From assembly GCA_033030425.1 (NCBI GenBank), contig JAUFSD010000006.1, positions 1,860,001-1,924,000 of the forward strand: 64,000 nt of DNA, given 5' to 3'. The position numbers and the translations under genes are program-made. The notes under the pieces are model-generated. The model made no database searches, had not been told where the DNA came from, and saw nothing but the letters and a program-made list of their open reading frames with translations. Source of the DNA: Verpa conica (lineage: Eukaryota > Ascomycota > Pezizomycetes > Pezizales > Morchellaceae). Below, in pieces: positions 38,404-49,957 of this stretch (its first letter is position 1; every line of letters starts with the position of its first letter).

Positions 38404-39638
38404 ATGTCCATCTGTGTCGCTTTCTACGCTCTGTATCTAGCTTCTACGTCCTCGCCCTCAATAGCAGGTCTATCCGCTGAGCTCAACAGCGATAAGGCTC
38501 CATCTTATGCCCCCCGCAAGAGTTCTTGCGCTACAGGAATCACTTATGTTCGACCGGCAGTATCACTTTCTACGGACGGAAGTGAATACATTTCCTCGCG
38601 GCGTAAGAACGCAACTTCCCTGAAATCCAAATCTCTTCTCAAGTTTCTCAACGCAGCAAACATTGGTACTCCTAAAGATGAGATAGAGTCATATGTTTTG
38701 AATACGACTACTGCACTCGTATTCTCAAGTGGTGGTTATAGAGCCATGCTTCACGCACCCGCGATCTTTAATAGATGGGGACAAGTTCGAGTCTGTTCAA
38801 CACTATAATCCCAACTGCCAGAGAAGTTAGCTCCGGAATCAAAGGCATAATCAAAGGATTTTGGCAACAATTTTTCTTCGGCTTTCGGAAGGAGGTAATG
38901 ACATTGCCGAGGTTCGTTCTCAGAGTTCATCTACTTTGGCAGGGAGTAATACTAGTCTGATTGCAAAAAAAAACAGTACCCCAGTCCATTCAAAGGCTAC
39001 AAAATGGGAAGTAACCCAGTGGCTTCATAAACAACGCTCGGTCTTGTCGATGGTGGAGAAAACAACCAAAAAATTCCCTTTTGGCCACTAATCCAGCCTG
39101 CCCGTCAGGTCGACGTTATTCTAGCTGTTGGTTCCTCCGCCGACACCATATATAACTGACCAAATGGATCTTCCTTGTGCATACTTACTGCCGAGTAGCC
39201 ACAAGCACAACTCACGCCAATGCACTTTCGTTTCCCTCGATGCCAGGTTTCGATACCTTTATTGCGCTAGGGTTGAACCAAAGACCTACATTTTTCGGAT
39301 GTGATGCCCGAAATCGTTCTGGTTTTGACCCAATACCTCCCTTGATAGTTTATCTGCCGAATAAGCCGTGGCGATACTACTCAAACCCCACAACCTCCAA
39401 GTTCAAATACAATAACGCTGAAGTAGATGGGTTCATTGATAACGGCAAATTACAGGTTGAACAAGTAGCTAGTGGAGACAATAGTGACTAGAGGGATTTT
39501 CTTACATGTGTAATTTTGCAGAGAGCCCGGGAGAGGAATGGTAATGTTGTTGGGTTTGGTAAGGGAAGATGCAAGGATAGTTTTGAGTCCTACTTCAGGA
39601 ATGGAACGATTGTGGAGGAGAGTAAAGATTACGACTAG
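38404..39638 (+). pseudogene. decayed lysophospholipase/phospholipase B gene
   Basis: The first 408 nt read as a secreted lysophospholipase start: hydrophobic leader, then SSGGYRAM, a damaged copy of the GGGYRAM nucleophile-elbow block. After about 38810 the homology continues only by changing frame. Later blocks are recognisable: [17 protein letters not shown] followed by a stop where the family has Trp, then GLNQRPTFFGC and PLIVYLPN, then a second Trp-to-stop change followed by a frame resembling the C-terminal Cys region. With at least two nonsense changes and several shifts, no full product is possible. The intact enzyme family removes acyl chains from lysophospholipids at the cell surface. 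Confidence 0.75.
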
Positions 39639-40589
39639 TCCCTGAAGGGTGGGTGTGGTTTAACTTATGCACAAGTAAAGATACTCAGTAATGGAAATTA
39701 AATCGCTTCCGAGAATACAGAAGCTTGGGGAGGGTGTCTCATAGTTTAGGGCTATTATATACTTGTAGTTCTTGTTATTAAACATATAAATTCCGATACC
39801 CAACTAACTCTCTCTCCCATGACAAGGGATTTATAAGCAGGGTAACTCACGTTATCGGTAGAATAAATTAATACTTAGACGGATGCCCTTACAAAAACAT
39901 GCAATTACTTCCTGCTTCACCAATTAAGCTTTATCTACACCGGTAATCATTCCATATACCTCAAGAAGTACATAACGCTGTATCAGGAATCGCATCCTGC
40001 CCAATTGAGGTCAAAGAATGTAGTTGACCTACGCCGGTATCCGTATCACGGTGCTTCTGGCACATAGCTAGGAATACATAACTAGGAATACATATCCTCC
40101 CAGCAATTTTTACCGAAGGCTCAGAACGTTAATTAGCTCCGTTAACCCCCTGGATATCTCCGGATGCCGAGAACTCTACATATCTAGGTTCATGATCCTG
40201 TTGGTCATGAGAGAACAATCTCACCGCGTGGCAATTTGTTCTAGAGGTACGTTTGTACAAATATATATTTTCTTTTTGCACACCTCTACTAGCGAGAATA
40301 CTCCCTCGCCTCCGCTGGCAGGTTTGTAGGAAAGTGACACATTGTTCGAAACATAGGGGTTTCCATTTGATTTAGAACCACTTGTACATACATATGTGCG
40401 TACCTCGGTGCGCAAGTAACCAAATTCGATCGGTGATAGTAGCGGCGTCTAATGTACCGAGCAACACACACTCAATAGGTGCCGCTCCCGGTCTCAGGTA
40501 CCTGCATACTAACAACCCATGATACTTGCTTTTCGCTGTCACCGCCTCGGAGAGACAAAGCACAAACAGCTTGGGGGGAGGGTGTATTG

Positions 40590-40720
40590 ATGTCTCCTGA
40601 AGGATTCGAATTACCGAGATATCGGGAGAGTCTGACTACATGGCGAGTCTGCAACCCACAACCTTCCTATCAGAGGTTAGCCATGCAACGGTTAGACAAT
40701 CCCGACCTCGCGGATATCCG
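40590..40720 (-). mobile_element. tRNA-like, possible SINE head
   Basis: The minus strand resembles a decayed tRNA: TGTCTAACCGTTGCATGGC in the A-box position, GGAAGGTTGTGGGTTGCAGA in the anticodon-arm/T-arm position, and a second T-arm-like AATTCGAATCC some 50 nt later. The B box is damaged (GGTTGCAGACTC), so it is not a working tRNA. Two tRNA-like halves in series suggest a SINE or a scrambled tRNA copy. Confidence 0.3.
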
Positions 40721-40894
40721 ATCGCGAGATCTCCATCACCAGGAATATGCCGGGATTGTAAGGAAGGATTATCACTGTCGGTGTTATGACGGAGTTCCCG
40801 GCCCACATACATGGAGTATCGATATCATAAAAGCGGACTTGTTCAATCTTCTCTGAGACAGGAGGTGGAGTATTGCCGCCCGCGTAACGCTGAT

Positions 40895-40910
40895 CATAAG
40901 ATATCACTCG
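40895..40910 (-). repeat. dispersed 16-bp word, copy 8
   Basis: Minus strand CGAGTGA-TATCT-TATG, 809 bp beyond the stop of the dsRBD gene. Followed on the plus strand by ACT, as are copies 11 and 12. Confidence 0.75.
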
Positions 40911-41718
40911 ACTGCTGGCTTTTGCGTCAAAAACAGTACGGCTAGCTGCATGCTCCTTTACGTAAACATTCATTACTCCATTCTGGGCACATAATGTAAC
41001 CTAGAAGCGACACTGTGTGGTGAGGGAGCGAGCGCTTGCGACTAGATCGTGGCTTGCATGAACAGATGCAGTCTACCGGCCAAGGTATGTATGTATGTAC
41101 GTGCACTTTCCAAGGCGGTAGATCGCTTCATTATCAGTGCATGGTCAATTGCTCTCCCGCCCCAGGGCTCAAACTCTGGAGTCTGCAGGTACGGTAGTAA
41201 GCCTCGTTCGTAGAGTTATTGGAGCATATATATGAAGTTGCAATTGAGTAAAGACGACATGTATCTAGAATATTGGCACAGAAATCTTGAACAGACGCAA
41301 CAGGGGGAAAAAAAACAATAGAAAAAGCAAAATAATCTTCAGAAAAGGGCAATAAATAAAAACTGACTAATTGAGAAACCCCCCACGCTAGAAAGAATAC
41401 GATCGAAGTAGGATGATACAGGGTGCGTAGTAAACAGAACAAGAACAAGAAGCAGAAGAAGCTCGAGAAAAATAGCAGAAAACCAACTAAGAATAAAAGA
41501 AACAAGATCCCCCCCAGAATATTTTCCGCTGCGCCAAGGATTTTTTGCGATTGAAAAAAAAAAGACAAACCGATACCCGAAATCGAAACCAAACAAAGAA
41601 TCCTCCCGTCTAACACGCAAAACTCAGACCCGCGCCAAAATTTAAACAACCACCTTGGAAGGTTTGCAGATGCAATCGGTTTGAAATTCGAGTCGGATAT
41701 AGGAACAGTAATCTAGAG

Positions 41719-42225
41719 CTACTGACTAGCTCTGAAATTTGGAGGATAAGGATAGACCCGAGCGTGTGGTGATAACCTTGGGGACGGGATGACTTTTAGT
41801 AGCTGCAATGCGACTTCTGCGGCGTCTTCCTTCGCGTTGTTCGAGAATTGTCCGTCGTACCAGTACCGAGCGTGAACATCTTGTCCTTCGATTGTGACAA
41901 TGCTTGACCAAGCTGTTCGCCCACCTAATGTCCAATGTTAGCTTTACCATTCTCACGAGGCCCGTGGAGCCCATACTCGGGGAATTGAAGTCTTACCTCG
42001 TTTGTCGGACATCAAGCGCCAGGAAGGTGCGTTCATCTTGTAATTTCTGCAGTGCTCTATTAAAGTGTTTGTCAGACTTTATCTGTATAAAAATTGCAAG
42101 ACTACAAAAGTAGGCAAGGGATATTAAGCAATTGAGCACATCTTCTACTAACCTTTGAGCCTACTCTGCCAAGGTGACTCTAGGAATACACCTGCTGGGG
42201 AGCTTGGGGAGCTTGGAGAAGACAT
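41719..42225 (-). CDS. small double-stranded RNA-binding-domain protein
   Basis: Three exons, 42153-42225, 41997-42056 and 41719-41924, give 112 aa; the introns (96 and 72 nt) are GT..AG with CTGAC and CTAAC branch-like words. After a Ser/Pro start, nearly the whole protein fits one dsRBD: LKEHCRNYKMNAPSWR (helix 1 and following loop), RTAWSSIVTIEGQDVHARY (beta strands) and the C-terminal helix NNAKEDAAEVALQLLK, with the AKxxAA core that defines the fold. No catalytic domain is attached, so it may be a cofactor of RNA silencing, editing or rRNA work; the partner is unknown. The short exons hide it from simple ORF finding. Confidence 0.72.
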
Positions 42226-42359
42226 TTTATCGTTGGAATTTAGTTGCTCGTTCGTGTTTATTGTGAATTGATGTGAATTCTGGGTGGGATCCAGGTTGTA
42301 TTTATTGTTAGTTGGTATGCTGGGTTTGAATACCTGTTGTGATTGGTGTTTTCGAAATT

Positions 42360-42414
42360 GCTGTTGGGCTTGCTGTTGCCGTTGCTGTTACTGTTGCTGG
42401 TATTGTTACTGTGG
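42360..42414. repeat. GTTGCT-type microsatellite upstream of the dsRBD gene
   Basis: Imperfect repeat of CTGTTG/CCGTTG units, 135-190 bp before the dsRBD start codon. Confidence 0.6.
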
Positions 42415-43508
42415 GGAGAGTGGTAGTTTCTGTGATCGCCATGCTTTTAAATCCCGGGAGGCTGAAAAAAAAAGGCGTGCAGTCCTTCTGTCGAAAAGTA
42501 TGCCCAATATGCGTGATGAAGTCGACGAGACCTGTAAGGGACCCTGTCTCGGTGGGGGCGTGCATGTTGCATGAGCAAGGGGCTACTGAGTTGTAAGCTA
42601 CCACGGTGCACCACAGGCTCTCGGCCTGCAGAGATTGTTCGACCGAGGCTTCCATGGAAAGCAGTGACGTCCAGTATGGTGTGGAAATCCCCATGTATTG
42701 CTGTGCTGTTCTTTCGTTCGTCGTTTGCTGCCAGCTCACACGACTATGGTCCCGATGGGCTGCTACTCGCGAGTCGGGCTGCTACTCCAGAGACATCGTC
42801 TCATCTACTCGAATCTGTAAAATCTCACACCACGTACTCACCCTTCACTGATCGGGGTCAATGGATAGGTAAACGTAAAAAAGAAAATAAATAAAAATAC
42901 TTTGTCCTAGTAGTAAACGTAAGTGAGAGAAAGTACCGTGGTGCCAAACAAGAGGGGGATGAAGCAAGGCGATATGCATGCAGCAAAGGGGGGAATGTAA
43001 GAGAAAAGCTTCCCCTGAAGGATTAACGGTGCAGATTAAGGATTTCCCTTGATGTGTAACTTCAGATCTTGGCTGATGTTAGTATAAATATATCGATTGG
43101 ATTAGAACTGGACTGTTTCTCAGCAGCCCGCCGCGTCGCCCTCTCTCGATCCGCCCGGTTCACAATATTCACCTGACCGTTGATCTGGACCCCTGCCTGT
43201 CAAGAGCGGCAGAATGAAGTACAGTATTGAGGGGGGGGTTCTTCTACATTTGTTTCATGTTTTGGCTCAAACCTTTCTCGGTGAAATTTGGAGCCTGCTT
43301 CCCTAAGGACACCAACGATGTGCCTTCAGCTCATCCACAAAATAGAGCCCCTGCTTTCCATCCAGAATTCGATGTATGTGCATCTGCTTACCCCTGGTAC
43401 CTGACCAAATGAATAGACTTTTCCAGTTATATTTCCGGGTCTCATAAGGATACTGCTATAGACTCCCGGGCCAGGGATAGGGGGGTGTATAATATTCTTT
43501 TGACACAA

Positions 43509-43524
43509 CGAGTGAGCATTTATG
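43509..43524 (+). repeat. dispersed 16-bp word, copy 9
   Basis: CGAGTGA-GCATT-TATG; shares AACGAGTGAGCA with copy 7. No gene within 1 kb. Confidence 0.75.
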
Positions 43525-46500
43525 AACTCAAATGCGTAGGTCATAAGGCAAAGTTTGTATAAACTAGCTTAAAGTTGCGGGAGTATGTTACTAGCTTCCA
43601 ATTTTTTGCAAGTCCCATATATCGGCAGAGGAACAGCAGGCTTTGTGTATGACTTGTAACGCCTAAGATAATTGGCAAGATTTTAGGCGTCAATGAGTAA
43701 ACAGACTAATAGCTAGACTAATCAAGTTAATATAAAGATAGGAGTAATGTTTGGGGAGCTGTGGAAAACAAATTAATACCAGTAAGAATACGTATATGAT
43801 AGAAGCTGAAACTTGGCCATACATAAGATAACTCTGGGTATTGATTCAACGAATACGTGACGATTTTTAACTTGTAACAGCTAAACGGGTGCTTACATAT
43901 GGTAGGGTCGTTTCTAGGCAGTTTCTCATTCGTGGGCCACAAGTTTGCCATTGTCCACTTTCTTGACTCCTGCTAAATTCTTGAGTATCCAACCTTTAAT
44001 CAAGATTCCCCACAAACGAGATCTCGTATGCAAAATAGGAAAGTAAGACATGTGAGTGGGGAAATCAAAGAAGGATCGTACAGAATGCGGGGTTTTTACA
44101 TCAAGATGCCCTCCCACGGCGTGTAGGAATCCTCCTCATCTCTCAAAAAGGGCATTGAATCGTCCGTTGGATATTTAGATACCAACCATAAAAGATTTCC
44201 ACAGGCCCTTTTGGAGCCCACATGAGTTTATTGGTAGTCAATTGACCTTGAAGCTTTTGCCGAAGGCTAGTTTCCACCACCACGGACCATTTGATGGAGT
44301 TCCAATGTTTGGAGCCCGGGCTCAGCGGCCATGGCATTTGTTCTTGGCCTGTAAACGGTTTTATTTTATAAACGGTGATTATATCAGCGCCTGTGTCTAT
44401 TAGCTGACGGCAATTGGAGCTCATGGTGGGTTGCCGAGTCCAGATGAGCCGGGTGTGTCGTGGACGCCTCCGAACCAGAACAGACGACGCGGATGCAAGA
44501 TCTACACCAATCAGGTCTACTGCCACCCCGCATTGAGCTATGTTCGCGACACGTACCCAACGAGTTGTGTCGCAATCTATGTACTTTCCCATGGAGCCAA
44601 AGTTCGTATGCTGGCTGACAGGAGGAGTAAAGGTCAGATAAATAGCTTACCCTACTCTTTGCGCAACGGTTTTTCGCCGTTTTTAGTGCTACTGTGGAGC
44701 TGCCGTAAGGTGATCTCTGTAAAAGAATTCCCTCCCTCCTCTTTTTTTTTCTTTCGGATTTTTCCTTTTTTTTCTTTGCGTGATAGTGGTATGGTGTATT
44801 TTATCGCCAACATGTGTTCAACTCACAACCACAACTTTCCCTGCACCCCCCGGAGTAGGGTAGCCAGGGCGAGCTAAACAGAAAAACCGGAATAGAACGA
44901 TAATTGGCACTCGATCAAAGCCGGGACCCGTAGCACAGTTCAATTGCCATTCTTACGGTTCGTTCAAAGCAAATAGGTATCTCGCTTTTGCACAGGCCGA
45001 TCATCAACCCATCAATACCGCCCGTCTGGAACCACGACATGGGGGGTGAGCGTCCAAAAAGGGCAAGTAGAGTAACCATCACTAGGTGAAAGTCCGTCCA
45101 CGTGTCAGTAGTCATATTACGGCTCCTTGCATACTGAGAAACAGCAGCGTTTCCTAGCATCCAATGCTTAGGATGTAAAAGTTGAGCACTACGCGGTTAT
45201 TATAACCATTCTACTCTCTGACTACGCCGGTTTTTGGTCTATAAGGTTTGCCATGGAGGCAAAGTGTTTCGCCGGGTGTGCTGTGGGAGTAAGCGATTCT
45301 TTCTAGTGCCTGTCAAAGCATTGGAGTATCAGTACTTCCAATCGCCTAAAGCCGCCGTTTGGGGTCTAGATGGGTATACTATACAAAGGGAGCATATAGA
45401 CCCGGTTACCGCCATTGCCTTGACTATTTTCTTACGGCTTGTTTCGCGTTCGTGCTATTGAGTTGGTGATTTTTCCCCGAACCCCGGTTTCAAGACAATA
45501 TCTGATCATTCGTGCATTGGCAAATGGGGGTGTGGTTTAACATTAACAGACATTTGTTGCTTGTTTATCCAACCGGATGTGAAATATTACATGTAGTAAG
45601 CGCTTGAACCTCCATTAATCCGCTTATAACACAGTAACTTGTAGGTGTGCTTTAAAAGCGCCCCCTAAAGCCTGAGTAGAGCTTCTTCTTCATCCAACAT
45701 TAAGCTAAGGGAGAAGCCTAGAAGTCCTAGATTCTTACCGCTTTTTAGTGCAAAATGTACCCCGGGCTCTGTCTCCCGAACGCTCCAATCTACATTTGCT
45801 ACCCTGTAGTGACCTCACCGTGCTTTAGAAGAAACTGTTCTGGATGCTGTACCCGACTTTCAGTCCCTTGTCTATAACAAAATTAGTATCACTGCCATTG
45901 ATATCACAAAATCAAGCGAGTATGTGATGTGCCAATTAGCATCAGAAGATATGTAAACCCAGGTACAAGATTTGTGCCAGTGCCTTCAAAGATGTTATAA
46001 ACCAGAGCATCTTGCTACGGAAACTTCTTGTGGGACTTATGGATCCATCGATTTACTTGGTGGGATAAAACCCCGGCCCTTCATTGTATTTATTCAGAGA
46101 ACCAGTCAAAAAATATTCCCAAACTCCTTCCCGGTCCAAAGAGTCCACCGCTTGCAGTTATGGTAAGGTCTTAGATGACTAGCATAAATAGGTACGGCAA
46201 TGCCATCTCTGCGTGATGGGGCAGCTTTGAATGCAACCGCCATAGGTTAAGATTCCTAAAAATCCATTTGCCAAGTCCTGAGGACGGTCTTGTACAACAT
46301 GGGTTAGTACTATGTGTTACAGTAAATGTAACCAAGTTAGCTAGAGAGAGGTAATAAGTATTAAAAAAATACTTACTAGAACTTTCTATCTGTGTTTCTA
46401 GGACATTATATCCGCAAATGAGGGGTACATGATCACTAGGACTCTTAAGACTTTTCCCAGATCGAAGACTAATTCTTTTTTTTTTTTTTTTCTTATTTAT

Positions 46501-47324
46501 TTTTCTACTCTGCCTGGCATGATCGGGGGTCAAAGCGTCAAAGATTATCCATCGAATCTGGAGATTCCGTTCATGTCAGCGCAGGAGTTCGAGGGCTGCC
46601 ACCTGATGTGACAACCGTTTGGTGCAGCCACGTAATATTTTTCTAAGAGACGAATCGCCTAGGTGCTCAAGTCCTCATAGATTAAAGATTTTCGGATCAC
46701 CCTTGTCGGTCAAAACTGAAGTAGAGTTAAATCCCCGGAAATTCGGTGAGGGGAAAAAGGAAACTTCCCCAGCTATAGACTAAAGAGTACCCAAGGACCT
46801 GGGTTATTCTACTGCGTACTTTTGGAGGAACCGACACGTCACCTGCAAAAAGGCGGCGGAGGTTAGGGTTTCTGGGTCCTAGAAATGTCACTTTTCCCCG
46901 AAGTCCAACTACAGGGATGCCTATCTGAAAGTCTCGAATCGCTCGCTACTAAATATGTGGCGGTCTACGTAGACTGTCAGTCCCACGTTTCTGGGTTTCT
47001 CACCGTCCAATAGGGCTTTGCATTATGCAAGGCTATTTACCATGGTAAAAGATACACGAATCGGTTAGTTCGACACTGTACCTACATGTACCTCTATCTT
47101 TAGCGGGGAGAATTCTATCGTACCTGGTTCTAGCTCCAAAGTATTGGCAAAGTAGTTAGATCCGATGGCTTCAACGCTGGCAAGGGGTAAGAGGTATGGA
47201 ATATATTGAAACTTGAAACAGTGGGGCAACTAGCCAAATATTTTAGTGGGATTGATCTTCACAGGGTCTTGATGTTGTGTTGTCAGGCCTGGATACGATG
47301 ATGTCACAGAATAAGGCGTCCAAA

Positions 47325-47340
47325 CATAGATTATCACTCG
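47325..47340 (-). repeat. dispersed 16-bp word, copy 10
   Basis: Minus strand CGAGTGA-TAATC-TATG. No gene within 2 kb. Confidence 0.75.
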
Positions 47341-49702
47341 CCTGTTTCAGAGTGAAGGTTTGGATTTAAATTTTTTTTTCATTAATCAATATAATTAAGA
47401 GTTTATTGAACGGGATTCCCTAATCCATTCCATATACCCGTCTAAAAAAAAGGCTATACACGCGGTGAAGTCATTAACTAAGGTATTATACGGCCTGAAG
47501 ACCGAGATTCGACGACTAGCTAGTAATATGAATGAAAAGGCCACTGAGGTTAAGGATATATATATAAGTAAAGTACTGGAGACACGAAACCTAGGTCTAT
47601 AATATTAAGTATTACTATCGATAAATATCTACCGGCATGGCACCTTGAATCTTGAATTAGGATATCTATGTTTTATAGGACACGATCGGTAGGTATTAAT
47701 TGGATGGGGATTAAGGTAGTAGGCCGGAAATTTCTAGGAGTATTAAAGTTAATGTATTAAATAGGTATAAGTAGCAGTTACGTATGTATTAATTAAAAGT
47801 TAAATTAGCCTGTTTTATATAAGACTCTAGCCGACATATATATAGATCCTATATATTGATGTTTCACTGAAGAATGTTTAATTGTATTTTGGGGGAATTG
47901 AATGTAACTAGCATCTGATGTAGATGTATACCACTAGATCCATTTAGGTTAGCAGCCGCTTTCAACTAGGGCAGTATAGCTGTACTTCTAGGTGTGCTTT
48001 ACTGACAGGCAACACGGGGCTCTCTACCCTTTGCTGAGGTATTTGCGGAATATGCCCTCTAGTGGGATGCCTATTTAAAATATCTATTAGTCACATTGGG
48101 TGGTAAACACGAGTTTGTGGTCGATTCTCGGGTTGCTGGATATGATATTCCATATTCGTCTAGGTTTCCACTTTATCAGTATAGAGACGTAGTGCTTGAA
48201 AAGAAGACAGAATACATCCAAAAAGAATGCAGGTATGTAAAGTCCCGAGTTGATTGGGATATAACTAGTATAGGCACATTTATTCTCCAAAGATATGGAG
48301 CAGTGAACGTGGTAAAATCTATACTAGCAGTGGCGACAGCCGGTAGTTGCAGTGTAAGAGCACTCAAGTCCAGTGCACTTATGAGCATAAACACCGATGG
48401 TGAGCCTAATTTTACTGACAGTACCGTTAGAAGTTGGGGTCTCTTGGTACTTAATAAACTAGAAACAACACTTTTAAATAATGTTAGTGAATATCGAATA
48501 TGAGTTTAGGACATTATATTATTATCACCGACTGGAAAATAAAGATCTAACATATTAACTACCACAAAAGAGACTGTTGTATCTATACTCACAACCTATC
48601 AGATAAATCCATATTTATAGTTTAGGGATTTCCGTAATAGGATATATTCTTTATTGTATAAAAAGCAACAAATCCTATACCAGAGGTTAACCTGGTCCAG
48701 TTTTTAAATTGGCCGATATGGTCCGCTGTTTTCTTATATGGCCTAACTTAAGCCAGCTATAGATAAAACAGGACCAGTCGATCAGGGTCCTATATAACCA
48801 ATTTGGATAAATAATTTACTACCTTAAATAAAACAAGATGCCTCTCTTAGGTGATATATTTATTTCTAGTGCCCACCATGTCCCACTAAATGAACATTAG
48901 GTAATAGACAGTAGGAAGTAGCTACTGTAGAGCACGCCAAGGAGATGAAGCTAGCGGAGCTGTAGATAAGGAATGTTTCCTCTGTTAGTCAGACAATCAA
49001 CCAGACATCTTGTGCATATGTTATTGGTGCACTAGAATCTTCCTTTGAACATAGACGCGACCACACTACGTAGAAATGCCTTTTCTTTTCTACGTAAATG
49101 CCATCTCATTCACGGACAAACCTGGCCTAGTACTGAATGATTTAGTCTAGTCTAGTCCATGTAATCTTTGGGCCAGGCCAGATTATGAAAGTAAAACTAT
49201 ATACTATACTATATGGATATACCCTTATATCGTATGATGATATGGACCAATAGCCTTCTATATAGTCCCATTTATATTTTCTGGGTCATGAATTTGCGCA
49301 AATGGTATGCTAGGATTAATAAAAACTATGGTAAATAACTTCATAGCTCTAACTATCAAACCTAATACTACATGTATACTTAACCTTCAGGGCCCATATC
49401 ACTCTATTAAATCACTTAGAAGCTAGAGTAGGATAAGGTAATTTTAATCACTGATAGAGTGCGTCTCAACATTTGAAAATTATCCCAGATTCACATTTTT
49501 CATCAGTTACCGCCCATAGCATCTTCCTCCGCGACCCAGTCCCTTTAACCTAGCCCTATTCCACCCATATGCTTAAGTCACATAAAAAACTAAATATATC
49601 GCTTGACGTCTATAAAGTAAGAGGAAGAGATGTAAAGAAAACGATCTTGAAATATGTTTCTAATAATCTTGTCCCCATTGTACATCGCTCTGGAGACTGG
49701 TA

Positions 49703-49957
49703 TCATCTCCTGATATATATGCTAACTGAATTGACTGAACCGTAGACGATTCTCTCACTACAGCAGATCCTTGTGCTGTAACTCAAGTATTGTAGTGGGT
49801 GGTGATTTCCACCGCAATCCGGGCAAATTCTTACAAAAATGCGTTGAACCCTTTCTACTCGGCGACAGCTCACAATATTTGGTGGGTCATAATACAGGCG
49901 ATGCACAGAAGACTGGTGTCTGCACCTTTCTATAGTATACTCGGTTCCGTTACACAT
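49703..49957 (-). CDS. small Cys-rich protein, MC-CGH family, member F (divergent)
   Basis: Single frame of 84 aa. It keeps M-C2, x9, C12-R-H, then C31 and CPDC (45-48), but the first cysteine interval is longer than in the other members (x18) and Arg replaces Gly in CGH. The last 30 residues carry an extra CC pair and do not resemble the other tails. It may be a relic or an outlying member; support is the spacing alone. Confidence 0.35.
   Translation of the reverse strand: MCNGTEYTIERCRHQSSVHRLYYDPPNIVSCRRVERVQRIFVRICPDCGGNHHPLQYLSYSTRICCSERIVYGSVNSVSIYIRR

Larger units (their letters stand above)
39639..41718. other. intergenic
   Basis: Contains a tRNA-like relic (40590-40720) and copy 8 of the dispersed word (40895-40910). 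From 41280 to 41640 the DNA is very A-rich on the plus strand, probably the 3' UTR of the dsRBD gene. Confidence 0.45.
42226..49702. other. long gene-poor region
   Basis: About 7.5 kb without a gene I can defend. Contents: a GCT/GTT microsatellite (42360-42414), two copies of the dispersed word (43509, 47325), scattered open stretches without known domains (44143-44592, 45234-45461, 48096-48503), and very AT-rich, stop-dense DNA at 47350-49700 that looks like old mutated repeats. Confidence 0.45.

Noticed and set aside
41134..41649. 171-aa Phe/Leu-rich frame on the minus strand with apparent membrane segments
   Set aside because: It starts 70 bp beyond the dsRBD stop in A/T-rich low-complexity DNA; the hydrophobicity comes from T-runs in the probable 3' UTR.
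42308..42739. 143-aa Thr-rich minus frame over the microsatellite
   Set aside because: Composition follows the GTTGCT repeat; lies in the dsRBD promoter.
45234..45461. 75-aa frame ending in a helix-like DPVTAIALTIFL
   Set aside because: Faint resemblance to the C-terminus of LURP-one/Tubby-like proteins, but too short and without the rest of the fold.
48096..48503. 135-aa frame in very AT-rich DNA
   Set aside because: No recognisable motif and no codon bias; could be a relic or chance, so not annotated as a gene.
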